64,000 nt of DNA from Cardinalis cardinalis (Eukaryota > Chordata > Aves > Passeriformes > Cardinalidae), in assembly GCA_014549065.1 (NCBI GenBank), contig JACDOX010000008.1, forward strand, positions 5,828,001 through 5,892,000. The letters are read 5' to 3'. A model generated the notes under the pieces. It saw only the letters and a list, made by a program, of their open reading frames with translations, made no database searches and was not told the DNA's origin. Shown here piece by piece: positions 26,098-38,430 of this stretch. The first letter of the stretch is position 1, and each line of letters opens with the position of its first letter. A program made the translations under genes and the position numbers.

Positions 26098-29000
26098 TTC
26101 CACTTAGCTAAAAAAAAGAGATGATGAAGGAGACACCTTTCAAGCAAAATTGTCTCAGTGAGTCCAGTCAGCCTGCCAAGTGTTAACATGTGCTTTATTT
26201 TATTTCTTCATCTGTTGGGTTTAATTTTGCTTGTGTAACACAGAAAAGTCAAATCAGTGGTTCTTTCCCTTCAAAGTGATTGGTAAGTCATCTCTTTCAC
26301 AATTCAGCATTTGGAAGAAATCTTGCAATGCTGGTGTGAGACTTCAAGTTAATTGTGTGAATGAATAAAGAGATATTGAATAATTAAGACTTACAAACAC
26401 AACTTTAAGTTTTCAGTAAGATGACTGCAAGTATCATCAAGCAAAATGTTTTGAAGTTACTTATTTCCTGCAACAAAATTGCTTTCAACTAATCTGACAA
26501 TGCAGTTGAGATTTTCTGCAGGTGTCAGAACACTGCATACTGAAAGCCAAAAGAAAACCACCTTCTTCCATGACAAACTCCCTATAACTCCATGCAACCT
26601 TGCACCAGCTCTCCAAATCAGAACCATAAATAGTAGCTACAAAGAGAACACTACAAGAAAGCCTTCTGTTTTCATTTTCTTATGCACAGTGGGTAATAGT
26701 TTTGTGTAAATCAGTCACAAGCAGAAACCCTGTAACAGAAGGGCAAAGTGTTCAGTTTGCAGTTGTTACTGTCAGTTTTTGATTTTGTCTGCTGGTCCTC
26801 TCTAGTNACATACAGCAAAAATAGTATCAGTTTCACAAAAAATACAGCTGTGTTTTTTAACATAAATGCAGCTTCTCTCAACTCCTTACTTCCTTACAAT
26901 CCGAAACTACCTGTGTGCAAGACTGCCCTGTCCTTCCTACACTTTGGCCTTCTGCATCCACAACCAATTCTAAATCCAATCTATAGCTGTTCCAAGTGAA
27001 GGTTTAATATTACAAAGGGTTACAAACATGCAATCTTATAACTAAGTATTTTTCACCCTTCTTCATGCAAGAAAACTTCACACTCTTCAAATCTAGGATG
27101 CAAACGTAGGACGCAATAAGCCATTCTGTCTTGACAGACTAGTACATTTTCAATAAAATGTATCAATAATATGCAAAAATGTTTAGGGGGAAGCAAAGGG
27201 TTAAAATCTTCATGATTGCTGCTGCAAAGAAATATTAGTAAGTAACTTGACAAAATATTCACAAAGTCTCTTGCATTCAAAGTCATTATGCTTTTCCCTT
27301 CCAGACAGGGTCAGTATGTCCTGCCAATTCATGAGTTCCCAAAAATAAACCAGTTGAGTAACTAAAGATGTCAATAGATTTTCACATAGCCTCCACACAT
27401 CCAAACGGTATCACTTAGATGGTTACTTATAAACAGCCAGGCATCCCACACTTAACCTAGAGCACTTTCCCAAGCAAATTCTGTCACTTNCAGTTACTCC
27501 GTTAGAGCTGTCACTGAACAAAGAATATTTTTCCACCTCCAAACTGTATTCTTATAAAACAAGTCGCTCAGAAGGAACCGTCTTTTTAAAATGCTTTATA
27601 GCACATAGCAAAATTGAGTANTTCTATTCATCTTCACAATAAAAAAACCCCACAACAGAGCAGCTGAGAGATGTAAAAAATGTCCTGAACCCATGTTTCA
27701 AGGGAGAATGTTGATCCACCACTTTCTTTTCTTTCATCTTTGACCTTTTCAGTGACACTACCAAAGTTACCCAACTGAGAAACAGAAAAGTATGAAATAG
27801 CTCTGCATAAGAGGCAGACTGAAATCACCTAAGTGCTCAGAACCAGGGAGATAATAACTTTGTTCACTGACATGACTGAAAGCCAAGTAACCTGGCTAGA
27901 GAAACTACTCAATCTGCTCTACACAGAAACTGAAGCACTCATTTCCATGCACGCATTTCTAGAGTGCAATCCAGAAGACTCCATTCCACGTCTTCGATTT
28001 CTAGAACAAACATGACAGGATGCAGCAGAGAACTAAAATTCAGACTTTTAATCACAATGTCCAGGAAAAAGCCAATCAAGAGGGCTCATAGCAGATGCAT
28101 ATAGACAATAATGTATCTCAATTCGATGAAAAATTGCCATTTCACCCAATGCTTAAGTGCCTCTATCTGCTGGAGGTAAACAGAGGGTGCCAAAACCCAT
28201 TTCTGAACAGCGATGTCAACTGCTTCTCAAGGAGGTGTGAGAGGGTCTGGGCTCCTCTACAAAGCCTGCTGACAAAACATTCACCCGGCCATAGAGATGC
28301 AAATTGAGACTCACATACCACACCTTCCCCTATCAGGAGGGCACATCAATCAACTCCTCTGTGCGGGGCAGAATCTCCATTTCTACTCACATTATGCCAC
28401 TGAAGTGTTAGGTGAGAGTATGGTTTTATAGCCTCTCGGTTGAAGACGATTACCTCACCTTTAAACGAGGATGATTACGTGGCACAAACGATGTAAAGTA
28501 CTTGTCAGCTGTGAGCTTGCAAGAAAGAGAGCAGACTGGAAACATTTTGTTGTTTTATGTCCCATGGCACCAGAAAACAAATGCTTCCTGAATTGCATTT
28601 TGTTGTCTTCTCTTTCAGGTCTGCCTGCCTTTAGTCCTCCTTATCCTATAGCTAANAGCTTGTAGATGCAAGTGTAGACTCGTGTATTAGATACAGGAAG
28701 CTCCACAACCGGAAAACCAAATGCTCTTCTTCNTGAGGGCAAAGAGCATGACTTGTTCTAAGCTCAGGGCACCTGTTCCTTATTGCTGCCCATTTTAGTT
28801 TCCATATAAGCAGCTTGTTGAGTCTAAGTATGAATAAAAGACTCAATGAAATCATAAATCATCATTTCCCTTTAAGGGTGGGACACCACTGAAAAAACGA
28901 TAAAAGCACTTCAGGCTACTAAAAGAGATTAAGAGTAAGAATTTACTTCAGCTTTTAAAAGGCAACGCAAAGCTATTGCTTTCTTGGGAAGACTATGGAT

Positions 29001-30309
29001 GCGACTTATTAAATATTTTAACCCAACTAATATGTTGGAAAGCTCCCCTAGCTTCAATTTCCAGGCCATATTCCTGAAGCAGATCTCTGTAAGAACTGCT
29101 GGTACAGACCCTATCACAGCATTGCAATTTCCACTGGCAAATGAGATCCTCAAATTTACTTTTGACAAAAGGGACCCCTATAGGTTGCTTCGCTTTCCAA
29201 ACGTCTAGGTGTATCCTGCACCTTTGTAGCATATTATTCAAACTAAAGTGGTACGAACCCTCAGTAAAACCATATTGCCTCAGAAAATGAAAGCAGAACT
29301 TTCTATGCAGCCTGAGATCAGGTGCAGTCTTTTTATTAATGCTCATGATGTGAAGATATCCTGGTTCCAACCAGCACAAGGTTATTTTTTGTAGCAGACA
29401 TGAGGGGCCCAGCCAGGTCATGGAGGTTACTCTACACCATCTCATGTCATTGCAGGGATGGAGGAAAGGGACATTCTTCTAGGGAAGAGGGTGATTGCTG
29501 AAATTGTAGATTTCCTTGAGGTGAGGAAATGTGGCAGAGCCATCAGCTATTTTATTGCTGCTACTGCTCCTTTTCTTATCTCACTGCTGTTTCCAGTAAA
29601 CTGTTCTTAGCTCAACGAGTGATCTTTGCCTTTTGTGCCTCNAATTCTCCTCTTCAGCCCATCCAAGTGGGAGAGGAGGAGAAAAGACAGAGAACCGATG
29701 TGTGGTTTGGAGAGTACTAGACTGGGGAGTACCATTCCTAAACCTTGACAGAAGAGCAGAAGAAAAACATCTTATACAGGTTTGAATTATACTCAAAATC
29801 CCTCTTCAGCAGACCTCAAACTCAAGAGAATATAGAAACCTGGATTTTATTTTTGGTTCATAAGAAATCACCTTTCTGTATTTGACACCAAAGGGTTGCT
29901 GCAAACATTAGTGCCATCTCCGCTTTTCAGCTGAGTAACATGTGAACCCACTGAGTTTTCTTATTTGCTTTGTCACATGGTCCTTGGAGTGTGCTATTAT
30001 GGTACTATACAGGCTGAAGTAAGCATTTACAATTTGAGATCAAAATTCCAAATATAGTTTAAATACCAATATTTCTCATGAAGGAATCATTAAGCATTTC
30101 TAAATCTAAATATCTTCCTATATTGGCACTTTTTTATTTTGTGTGAGCATAAGAATGTTGGTTTGTGGGTCGTCTTTTAAAAACAAGGTGTTTTGCTCTT
30201 TCATTTAAATGTCATTCTTCCACAAATATCAACAGGAAATTTATGATACTATAACAATAGACTATTGCTGATCAGGATTGGTACAGACTATTGATTTATC
30301 ACCACTGGG

Positions 30310-30355
30310 GAAAAAGAAACACTTCTGTTAAGGAAAAAGAAACACTTCTGTTAAG
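30310..30355. repeat. Perfect 23-bp tandem duplication
   Basis: Two head-to-tail identical copies, 30310-30332 and 30333-30355, beginning GAAAAAGAAAC and ending TCTGTTAAG. Identity suggests a recent duplication or an assembly effect. Confidence 0.9.
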
Positions 30356-33065
30356 AAAAAAGTAAAAGCCATTTCAACATCACTTTAGTCAGCACAGAAG
30401 CAGCAGCATCTTACCAACATGGATGTTTTAACATCAACTTCAAGTATCAAATACACTGTCCCTTTAACTAAATATCCGTGTATACGTGGTCAAGCAATTG
30501 CTGGTGTTGACAAGTATTTGGGCNACTGCCCTTGCTCTCATACTTGCCTAATGATACCTGTGACAGAGGTGCNCAGCAAAGAAATCCATGAAATGGCTAA
30601 AAAGAAGCAGTGCAAGCTGGAGGACAATGAAGAGTCTCTAGCCTTGCTCTGTCACCTCTGTGTTAGAAATGCATTTGCTTTATGACCAGTTCACCCCAGC
30701 TTCATCTGTCTCCTGTNCTTAAGAATTCAGCAAATACATGTTTATGCTACTCTCAGACAAACAAAGACCTGCATTATGGCATATATGTGAGCACAGGCAG
30801 GCTAGTTCATTTTAAAATGAGAGATTACCTGAATAAAGAAACTGAATTTTCCAGTGTACAATTTTTATCAGTAGTCATTACTATTATTATTAAAAAGCTC
30901 TTCCAGTTGCAGACAAAAACTTTACAAGTCAAGGCTTCAAATCTGCATTTCTTTTGCTAACAAAGCTCTCTGCANTTTAATTTCCTCTCTAAAGGTAAGG
31001 TAACTAGGTTTATTTATATTGCATATTTTNAAAAAGCCCAGATAGCTTTGTTCATCTTTTAAAAGAAAAATATNATCATTGACATCAATAAAGCTTCTTA
31101 CAGGGCAGCCCCTTATTCACTGTTAACAAGTGCAAACCCCAAGTATAATATCAGCTATATCACACTTCTTAGATTTTTAATTCCTCAATTATTCAAATGT
31201 NTATTCTCTACATCTCAAATTCAAAATTAAAATACATTGTTCATAAGCAGCCTCACATTCTTATTGTATCTTCTTAGGTACTAAAAGGTCTTTTTATCAC
31301 AGATCAAATTTTTCTACAGAAACATTTACAGTACATTTTCTGCAGAAACAAAGCTGCAATAGCAAAATAAGACATCTAGTACTATAGCTGAAATATTTCA
31401 TTTTTGCCAAAGAAAAAGGACTAAACCAAGGAGTCCCATACATCAACAGGAAAGCAGTTCCCATACTTCAAAGGGAAAGAAATGTCTTAAATATCCTTTT
31501 GACTCTTAAATGTATTTAGAAAACCACGATAATGAAAGACCACTTCAATGCTGAAATTAAATCAGAAAAAAGTGAGTCTGATAATCAAATACAACATTTT
31601 GCACAATTGTGTACTTACAATCACACTCTTTATGTGCAAAGGCTTTCTAGTTATTCAAGAAGGGCAGCTTAAGCCCCTAATAACCAGAATGCCTAAGGGT
31701 ACAGTAATGCTTCACTAGTATGACAGAAGTCTAGCTTTTGTTTTTATATATTCCTTTTCTTCTCCAGAGGCATTTCAACATCCCTTAAAACATGTTAATT
31801 TAAACAAATATTGTTTGGAAAGTCCACATTATTTACTTATATATACTTACATTTTATAAAGATTTGAAAATACTATAGCTTTCCATGAAAAAATACAAAT
31901 AAAATCTGTTTTATTAATTAAATATGGTGGATACTGTATCTGTCCCCAATATATAGCGTGTCTCATGCAGGATAATATCTAGAGTTTATCACAAAAGATT
32001 TAAAGAGAATAATTCAACTCAGAATTTTTGAAGTCATGAAATCAAACTAAATCATAGGGGCAGTCAGATTTCCCTGCCAGTTTCACATANGTGAGTATCT
32101 GGGATCCTAAACTGTCGTCATTGAAATCTCCTAAAGCAGTCTTACAACTGTGGTCTCTCTCCTCCCACCAGGAATTTGGCAGNGCTGGGATTTTGTTCTC
32201 AAATGGTATAAAATCAAATTTAAATAGGAAAATAGTTTGCTAAATTCTTCTCCACCCAAGTGCAGTAATTTCCCACAAACACAGCAAACTCTCCTTTCAG
32301 GAAGTGCATGAAAGAATCCATTATGTAGGGAGAAATAAAAGCCTGAAANCAAAACAGTGTAAACTCCCAAAAGTATTGTTAAGGATATTATAAAACTGTA
32401 AACAAGAATGCAATTCTTGACCAATAACCAGATGACATATGCAGGAGTTGAAAAGGAAATGCTCAAGGAATCCCAGGTGTACACAGGCATAGCAGGCAAG
32501 GCTGCACCTAAGCATACATGATTAAGTCAAGTCTGAAATCTTGCAACATCCTCATGAAACTTGGGATCCAAACAAAATGCACTTTTACCTATGAACAACA
32601 CCATAACAAGGCTACTTGGAGATTATTCAGACTTCTGGGACTATTTCAACTTTGGACCTCATTACGATGCACAGCGCAGACAAGGTGACAAGCATTTCAG
32701 CAGGCTGACTGCCCCACAACATGCAGCTCCAGAGAACAACAGGCTCTGGTTTGTCCATGCTGAAGGGAAGCAGCCACTCTGATAGCTGGAAATCCATCAC
32801 AGAACTCTGTACCACAGACAGGCTGCAAAACCAAACCAGTATTTCAAGAAGTCCTATTAGTTACAAGCCCTTCAAAAAGAAAATAAAGAAATAGCCAAGA
32901 ACAAAACTTGCAGTTATAATTCATGCATATTTTGATCAGCATTACTCTAGAAATAATAGAAACAACATTAGCAAAGACAAGAAATTAAGATAAACTCCAA
33001 AATGCAGCATTATATTCAAGGTTAAAATAATAGTACAAACAGTCAAATGAAAAACTTCAGCAGGG

Positions 33066-33092
33066 TTTAAAAAAAAAACCAAACCAACAAAA
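33066..33092 (+). repeat. Short A/C-rich tract
   Basis: An A run followed by ACCAAACCAACAAAAC, of the same character as the longer A/C tracts elsewhere in this intron. Confidence 0.7.
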
Positions 33093-33504
33093 CTTCCGAA
33101 ACTACTCTAGCACCACAAAGAAAAGAAACTTTTGTTCCCAGGGGAACTGAGTTATAAAATGAGATAGGTGNGTGTATATAACAAATAGTGTGTGTACATA
33201 CAAATATACACAANCATTTAATTTGTCCTCCTGAAATAAACGACAGGAGGATGTACCAATATATATCATTGTACTGTAATCTCTGCTATGATGGGGAAAG
33301 CCAAGCAACTGAGAACCAATGTGAGAAGATAACAGGCAGCAAAGAAAAAACAAAAACAAAGCATAAACACTGACTTGATTCCTCTTCGTGTCTCTTTATA
33401 TCCCAGCTCTGAACATGTAATGTATCAGTAACATNTTTAGTAAAAAAGATATCAGAACTGTTTCTCAGTTTACTACTTCAGGTACTAATAGCACTTAACT
33501 TATT

Positions 33505-33572
33505 TTAATTCTCACCAATGCTAAAGTCAAACTGTACAGTTTTTACAATTCTTACCAATGCTAAGTCAAACT
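33505..33572. repeat. Imperfect direct repeat of about 28 bp
   Basis: The segments CACCAATGCTAAAGTCAAACT (within 33505-33533) and TACCAATGCTAAGTCAAACT (within 33545-33572) recur with a period of about 40 bp. They differ by one indel and a few substitutions, so this is an older tandem duplication. Confidence 0.75.
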
Positions 33573-34745
33573 ATACCCTTAATTTTCATTAATTAAGGGT
33601 AAAAAGGAAAATATTATTCTATGCTTTGCTGTAAGCCTTTCAAAATGTCTTTAAGAACAAACAAAAAATTAACACACACTGACCACACCCTCCCAATAGA
33701 GCTTTTCCCAGTTTTCAACTTCTTGATTAACACCAGCCATCAATTCAACGAGGGGGAGTCAAGTAGTTTACATATACATAAAAAGAACATTAATTTTTGG
33801 GGTATGTACATTTCAAAGAATATCTGTACATCATATTATATACTGATCAATGAATTATATTAAGCGTTGTTATTTGGTGCTGTCACTTGCACAAAATACA
33901 ATAAAAAGCATCAAGAGAGCCTGAAAAGCAAAGANTTAATTACCGAGATTATCTCTGCATCCACATTCGAATGGTTGCTCCTAAATACCCAGACTGTATT
34001 CAAAATGCATGTATTCACACTTTTTCCCGGTGTGCAGAGTAGAGCTTTCCCTCATAACTTTTTCAGTCACTGGAGTCGACCAGCAGAGCACCAAGGGCTA
34101 CAGCTGGAGACCGCTCAGAAAGAGAAGCCGTGCAAAGCGTTGTGCAGTGCCCCTNGAGCAGCCTCCCGCTGCACACACGTGCCATTTGTGCCCTGCGAGC
34201 TGCAGGAGCTTCCACACGGAATGCAAGGGGCTGCTATGCAGCTACAAAACCTCAAATTACTACCGACCGACCAGCCACCTCTTTCAGGGACGTCTGTAAT
34301 GCATAAGGAGGATTTCTTAGTTTGAAGGCTCAAATCACATCGGAAAACNAAGTACAAGCAGCTCCCGTCTGACATAATGCTCTCTGCCACACTTGCAATT
34401 ATTAGGGAAGGTCCTCAGGATATTTCCTTGAATTAGCAGTTCATCCCTCCTATTTACAAATTGCTCAGTGACAAGTCTTCCCTTTGGATGTGACTCATGA
34501 GCCTTGGTTTGCTCGTGCCAGAACCTGCAGCTTTTTGGGCATGTATTGCAAAANCTCACCACCAGAGCTCCTGCCTCCCTCACCTCCCCATTTCACACTA
34601 TGAATACTCAAAGTGGTTTACTTCTCACTTCATGTCTCTTAGAATGTAACTAATTNCACTGGAGACAACATTCATATTTACTACATTTAATTTTAGCATA
34701 AACTGTAATTTATTGCAACCAGTACTAAGATTTTATGCACAGCTC

Positions 34746-34830
34746 CAGACAAAAAAGAAAACAAAAACAAAAACACACAAAAACCAAACCAAACAAACAA
34801 AAAAAACCCAACAAAAACAGGGTACAAAAA
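34746..34830 (+). repeat. A/C-rich low-complexity tract
   Basis: About 85 bp of AAAC, AAACC and CAAAAA motifs on the plus strand, interrupted by a few G. Open frames on both strands across it are low-complexity artefacts. Confidence 0.85.
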
Positions 34831-35807
34831 NCCCTCCAGCTCTTACCAACATTCTTATTCCACAATTTGATCAGTAGGTTAAAAAAAGTGTTTGTTAAAT
34901 GTTTACCTAAACTCAACAGAAAACTAAGTTTCTTGAATAGAAATCCTTCAAGAACTAAGCATATAGAAAATATATACACTTTTGCAAACAGGGTCACAGG
35001 CTAGCAGATTTCCACTCTGATTCATGGCAGCCCCTCTTGTTTCCTTCTGTGCCTGGGCACACCTCCACACACACACCACCAAGGTGGCCGTTTCCAAAGG
35101 GAGGCTGAATGTCCTCAAGTCAGGAGCAACTTAAGGGCTTGATCAGCAGCCTGACAGAAGAGTATCATGAAAGGGATGGCAGGTTTGAAAATACCTCCTG
35201 TGGCTCNGCAGCCACTACTGACAGGTGACCATAAGAGTGAAAATGCAAAAATGTAAACTAACATTTGGAGCACTTATGCAGGCTTTTGAAAAGCTTGCAT
35301 TGTGCTACAGCCCTCATCACTTCATATCACCACTACTCGAATGCACCTGGATGGGTTAAAGGCTAGCACAGCTACACCTTTGTTTTGCTAGCATGCACAC
35401 AAATGTGTATGTATCCATGACTAATTCCACTGAGAACCACAGGACAACTCAAGGACGTGCAAGTTACCTATTCCTTTGCATACACGTCCAAAGAATCCTA
35501 GCCAAAAACTCTCTCCCACCACATAGGTTGCGAAAACCAAAAGACTTAGCATAAGGAATGACTATTTGTATCACTACCACAAATGATTCAAATCAAATCT
35601 TTAAGAACTACTCCAGAGGTAATTTTGATGTTAAAACANCCAGTATAACACAGACTGTCAAGTTAGTCAAGACATGACGTACGATTTCAAGAAAAATCTA
35701 CAACTAGAACATCACAGTAATGAACCCATTAACATATTTGTTTCATATTTTATTAAAACAAAATCCTCCAAAAACTTACAGAAGGATCACTAAGATCGTT
35801 TGTCAAA

Positions 35808-35856
35808 TGACAAAAAAACCCCAAAAAAAACCCCAACCAACAAAACACAAAAAACA
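35808..35856 (+). repeat. A/C-rich low-complexity tract
   Basis: About 50 bp of AAAAAAACCCC-type sequence, similar in composition and orientation to the tracts near 26.0 and 34.8 kb. Confidence 0.8.
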
Positions 35857-37449
35857 CTGTCAGCAGATCACTTCATTCTTCATTAACAAAGCCACATGTA
35901 TTTTACATTAACCATTTTCTTGACAACCTGAGGAAACTAGGAAATATGTGTGTCTAAAGCTAAAATATGTTTTAGTTGAACACCAAGACATTTTAAAGCA
36001 ACTTTCCATTTTTATAGTACTTTTCATTGCAGTGCTCAAAATACTTTACAAGCCTTTGTGGCTTTTATTAAGACATCAGCTATAATAGCTGAAGATAACA
36101 CTTCCAGAAAATTGGCTGTAATGTTAGAAAGGCCAGTCTCTGAGCACCAGATCTGAAATCTTTCAGATCTGTCAAGAATTCCAAATACTCTCAAAAACTA
36201 AGCTGATAAAAATAACACGTGACCAGCATTTCTGAAAAACAAATCTTAGGAAACTTAANTTGTACTCACAAGAACTTTGGCATTATTATGATGTTCTTTA
36301 AAANCTTGGTTAAAAGCCTTGCTAATACAGTGTCAGTGGCACACCTTCTCAGTGCCTCATACTATCCCTCAGCCAACACTGCCTCTAAGATCACTGAACC
36401 AGATGCAACTTTATGTTAGAGTTGAAAAAGCATGCTCTGAGCGAATCTCTGGTCTGGTAGTTCGTTCAAGCTCTAAGTTTTTGTGGCCCGACACAGAAAC
36501 TCTCCCCANTGCTCTTCTCTCCATTTCCAAGCCAGCTAGGTGAACTGCAATTGCTTATTTTAACATAGGTCTTTTTCTTACACAAGCACACAAAAAAATT
36601 GACCGGAGCAAGAATTACGCTAAATGTGCAGGACTGTAGCAAACTTGAGTAGATTTCACCTGCATATAATCACTTTAGAAACATGAACCCGCAGATTCAG
36701 TAAGCTTTCAATTTCTGTCTGCTGTGATTTCAGAAACTACTAGTGGCGTTACTGCTGAGTATTTCAGATCTGTGATTTCTACGATCAGCCTCACTCCACT
36801 TCTCCTACCTTCCTCCTCTAATTCTATGAAGTCAGTCTAAGAGGAACGTGGCAGTTCAGTGGAGAACACATTCTCTTTTTAGCATTTGCAATGCAAAACT
36901 AGGTTTTGTTCGGTACAGAAATCTTGCACAATAGCCTGTGTATACATATTCGTTCCAACAATGCTGTCCTATGCAATCACTCTGTAATTACACACAGTCA
37001 TAAAGCTGCTGCTGTTGCTGCCTGGAACTGCAGTCTCGCCCTCTAAACAACCTAATAGTCTCTGCATTAGGACATTTCTTTTTCTCTCTTCCCCTCCCTT
37101 AACTGCTTGCTCCAGTACAGATGGCCTCTACACTAAGCTCAAGGCACGTAGCCGGAATGAATTCAAGTAATAACTAAAAAACTGGATGTTTTAAAAAGAA
37201 TGTAAAATAAATCTCTGTTGAGCAAATAGAATATTTTGCTAATTCTGCAAGCTGCAACCACACGAGACTTTATAAACCAAAAATAAATCCTGCTTACGCC
37301 TGTTTAAAAAAAACCCCGTAAGTATTATATAAGACTCTCACATACGCGCGTAGGTGTATTGTCAGCTTTTACTGCTAAACTGCAACGAATCGGTCTTTTG
37401 CAGTTGCTGCCAGAAAAGAGCTGTACACTTGGGAGCACGGGATTTTTCA

Positions 37450-38430
37450 AAAATTATCTAACAAATTCCTCCCCACCCCCCTCCACTGCGTAAAGCCCAG
37501 CAGAGCGATCCGACCCTCGCCACGATGCGCGCTCGGCGGCGGCCGCGCAGTACCGGGAGCCCCGCACACGCCGGGCTGCCCCGGCTCCGCCACGCCACGA
37601 GCAAAGAGAACCTCCCTCCGCCCCAAACCTACCCCCCAAAATCCCATCCGCAGGCAGCTCACCCGGACACAGACACATCCTGAAAGCGGTGCTGCAGCCA
37701 GGCAGCCGCGAAGAAACCCCTCCGGAGCGCTCGTAACAACTCAGGGTACGGCAGGAGGCGACGGCTCAGCAGCCGAGCCTGGTCCCCCGCAGCAGGCGGG
37801 CCCGGAGTGCCGCTGCCCCGGCCCCGTGGGGCTGCGCGGCCCGGGCGCGGAGCCAGCCGCCCTCGTCACCTCCACAGGTACTTCTGCTCCTCATCCTGCA
37901 CCCAGCACCCACAAACAAAGCACGCACCACGACCCCCAAAAGAAACGCCCCAGGAAAGACACCCCCTCTCCAAAATGGCAGGAAAACGGAAGCAAATTGT
38001 GCAAATTAAAAAAAAAAATAATAAACGCGCGGAAAACAGGAGAAGGAAGAAAGAGAACGTGCTGGCTCACCTGCGTAGCCAGGCACGGCGGGCGCCGCGG
38101 GGGAACGTGGAGCGGCTGTTTGCAGAGAGGGGCGGGAGCGAAGAAGGAGGGGGGAAAAAAAAACCAAACTTTGTTTCTTTCTCTCCGGGACTCAGCGAAA
38201 GCGTCACTTCCTAGTGCAGTAAGCGGGGAGGCTCCCGGGCCCGGGCTCCTCAACTCCTCCTCCTCCCGCCTTCCTCCTCCTCCCTCCGCCGCGCAGCTCC
38301 CCGCCGGCCCTCAGCGCCTCATCCCGCCACGGGCCTGGGCCCCCTGCCCTTGTCCACAGATCGCGGCTTGACCTTCTGCGCTTGGCTGTCGCTGCTGTTG
38401 GCAACGAAGGAGAGGAAATCCGCAGCGAGT
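37450..38430 (-). promoter_or_regulatory. MIDEAS: CpG-rich promoter and first-exon region of MIDEAS (inferred)
   Basis: About 1 kb is GC-rich with dense CpG and lies upstream of the MIDEAS leader exon on the coding (minus) strand, where the start of the gene is expected. A strong minus-strand splice donor (TACGCAG|GTGAGCC, exon ending at 38071) follows a GC-rich stretch that would form an untranslated first exon beginning around 38.2-38.4 kb. A second donor-like GGGTGAGCTG occurs near 37,670. A GAAGTGACG motif (minus strand, near 38,205) resembles ETS/CRE-type sites of housekeeping promoters. No TATA box is evident. The exact start site and donor cannot be settled from sequence alone. Open frames here, including a 181-codon one on the plus strand, are GC-rich artefacts. 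Confidence 0.75.

Larger units (their letters stand above)
9276..38070 (-). other. MIDEAS first intron (about 29 kb)
   Basis: This interval lies between the CpG promoter region and the exon carrying the start codon. I find no coding exon of either gene in it. It holds a CR1 3' end near 19.4 kb, an isolated CpG-rich cluster at 25.3-25.5 kb, several A/C-rich tracts (25.98-26.10, 33.06-33.09, 34.75-34.83, 35.81-35.86 kb) and two short tandem duplications (30.31 and 33.5 kb). The upstream boundary depends on the inferred donor at 38,070. Additional untranslated exons cannot be excluded. The many open frames of 60-150 codons in it show no recognisable homology. Confidence 0.65.

Noticed and set aside
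28993..29445. 150-codon minus-strand open frame in MIDEAS intron 1
   Set aside because: Cys/Trp/His-rich translation with no recognisable homology, in MIDEAS orientation but without matching splice sites or a human counterpart.
33867..34325. 152-codon plus-strand open frame with Cys-rich stretches
   Set aside because: Overlapping frames on both strands are equally open, no family is recognised, and two internal N codons weaken it further.
37826..38371. 181-codon plus-strand open frame in the MIDEAS CpG region
   Set aside because: GC-rich DNA has few stop codons, and other long frames overlap it on both strands. The protein is low-complexity Pro/Arg/Ala with no recognised family.
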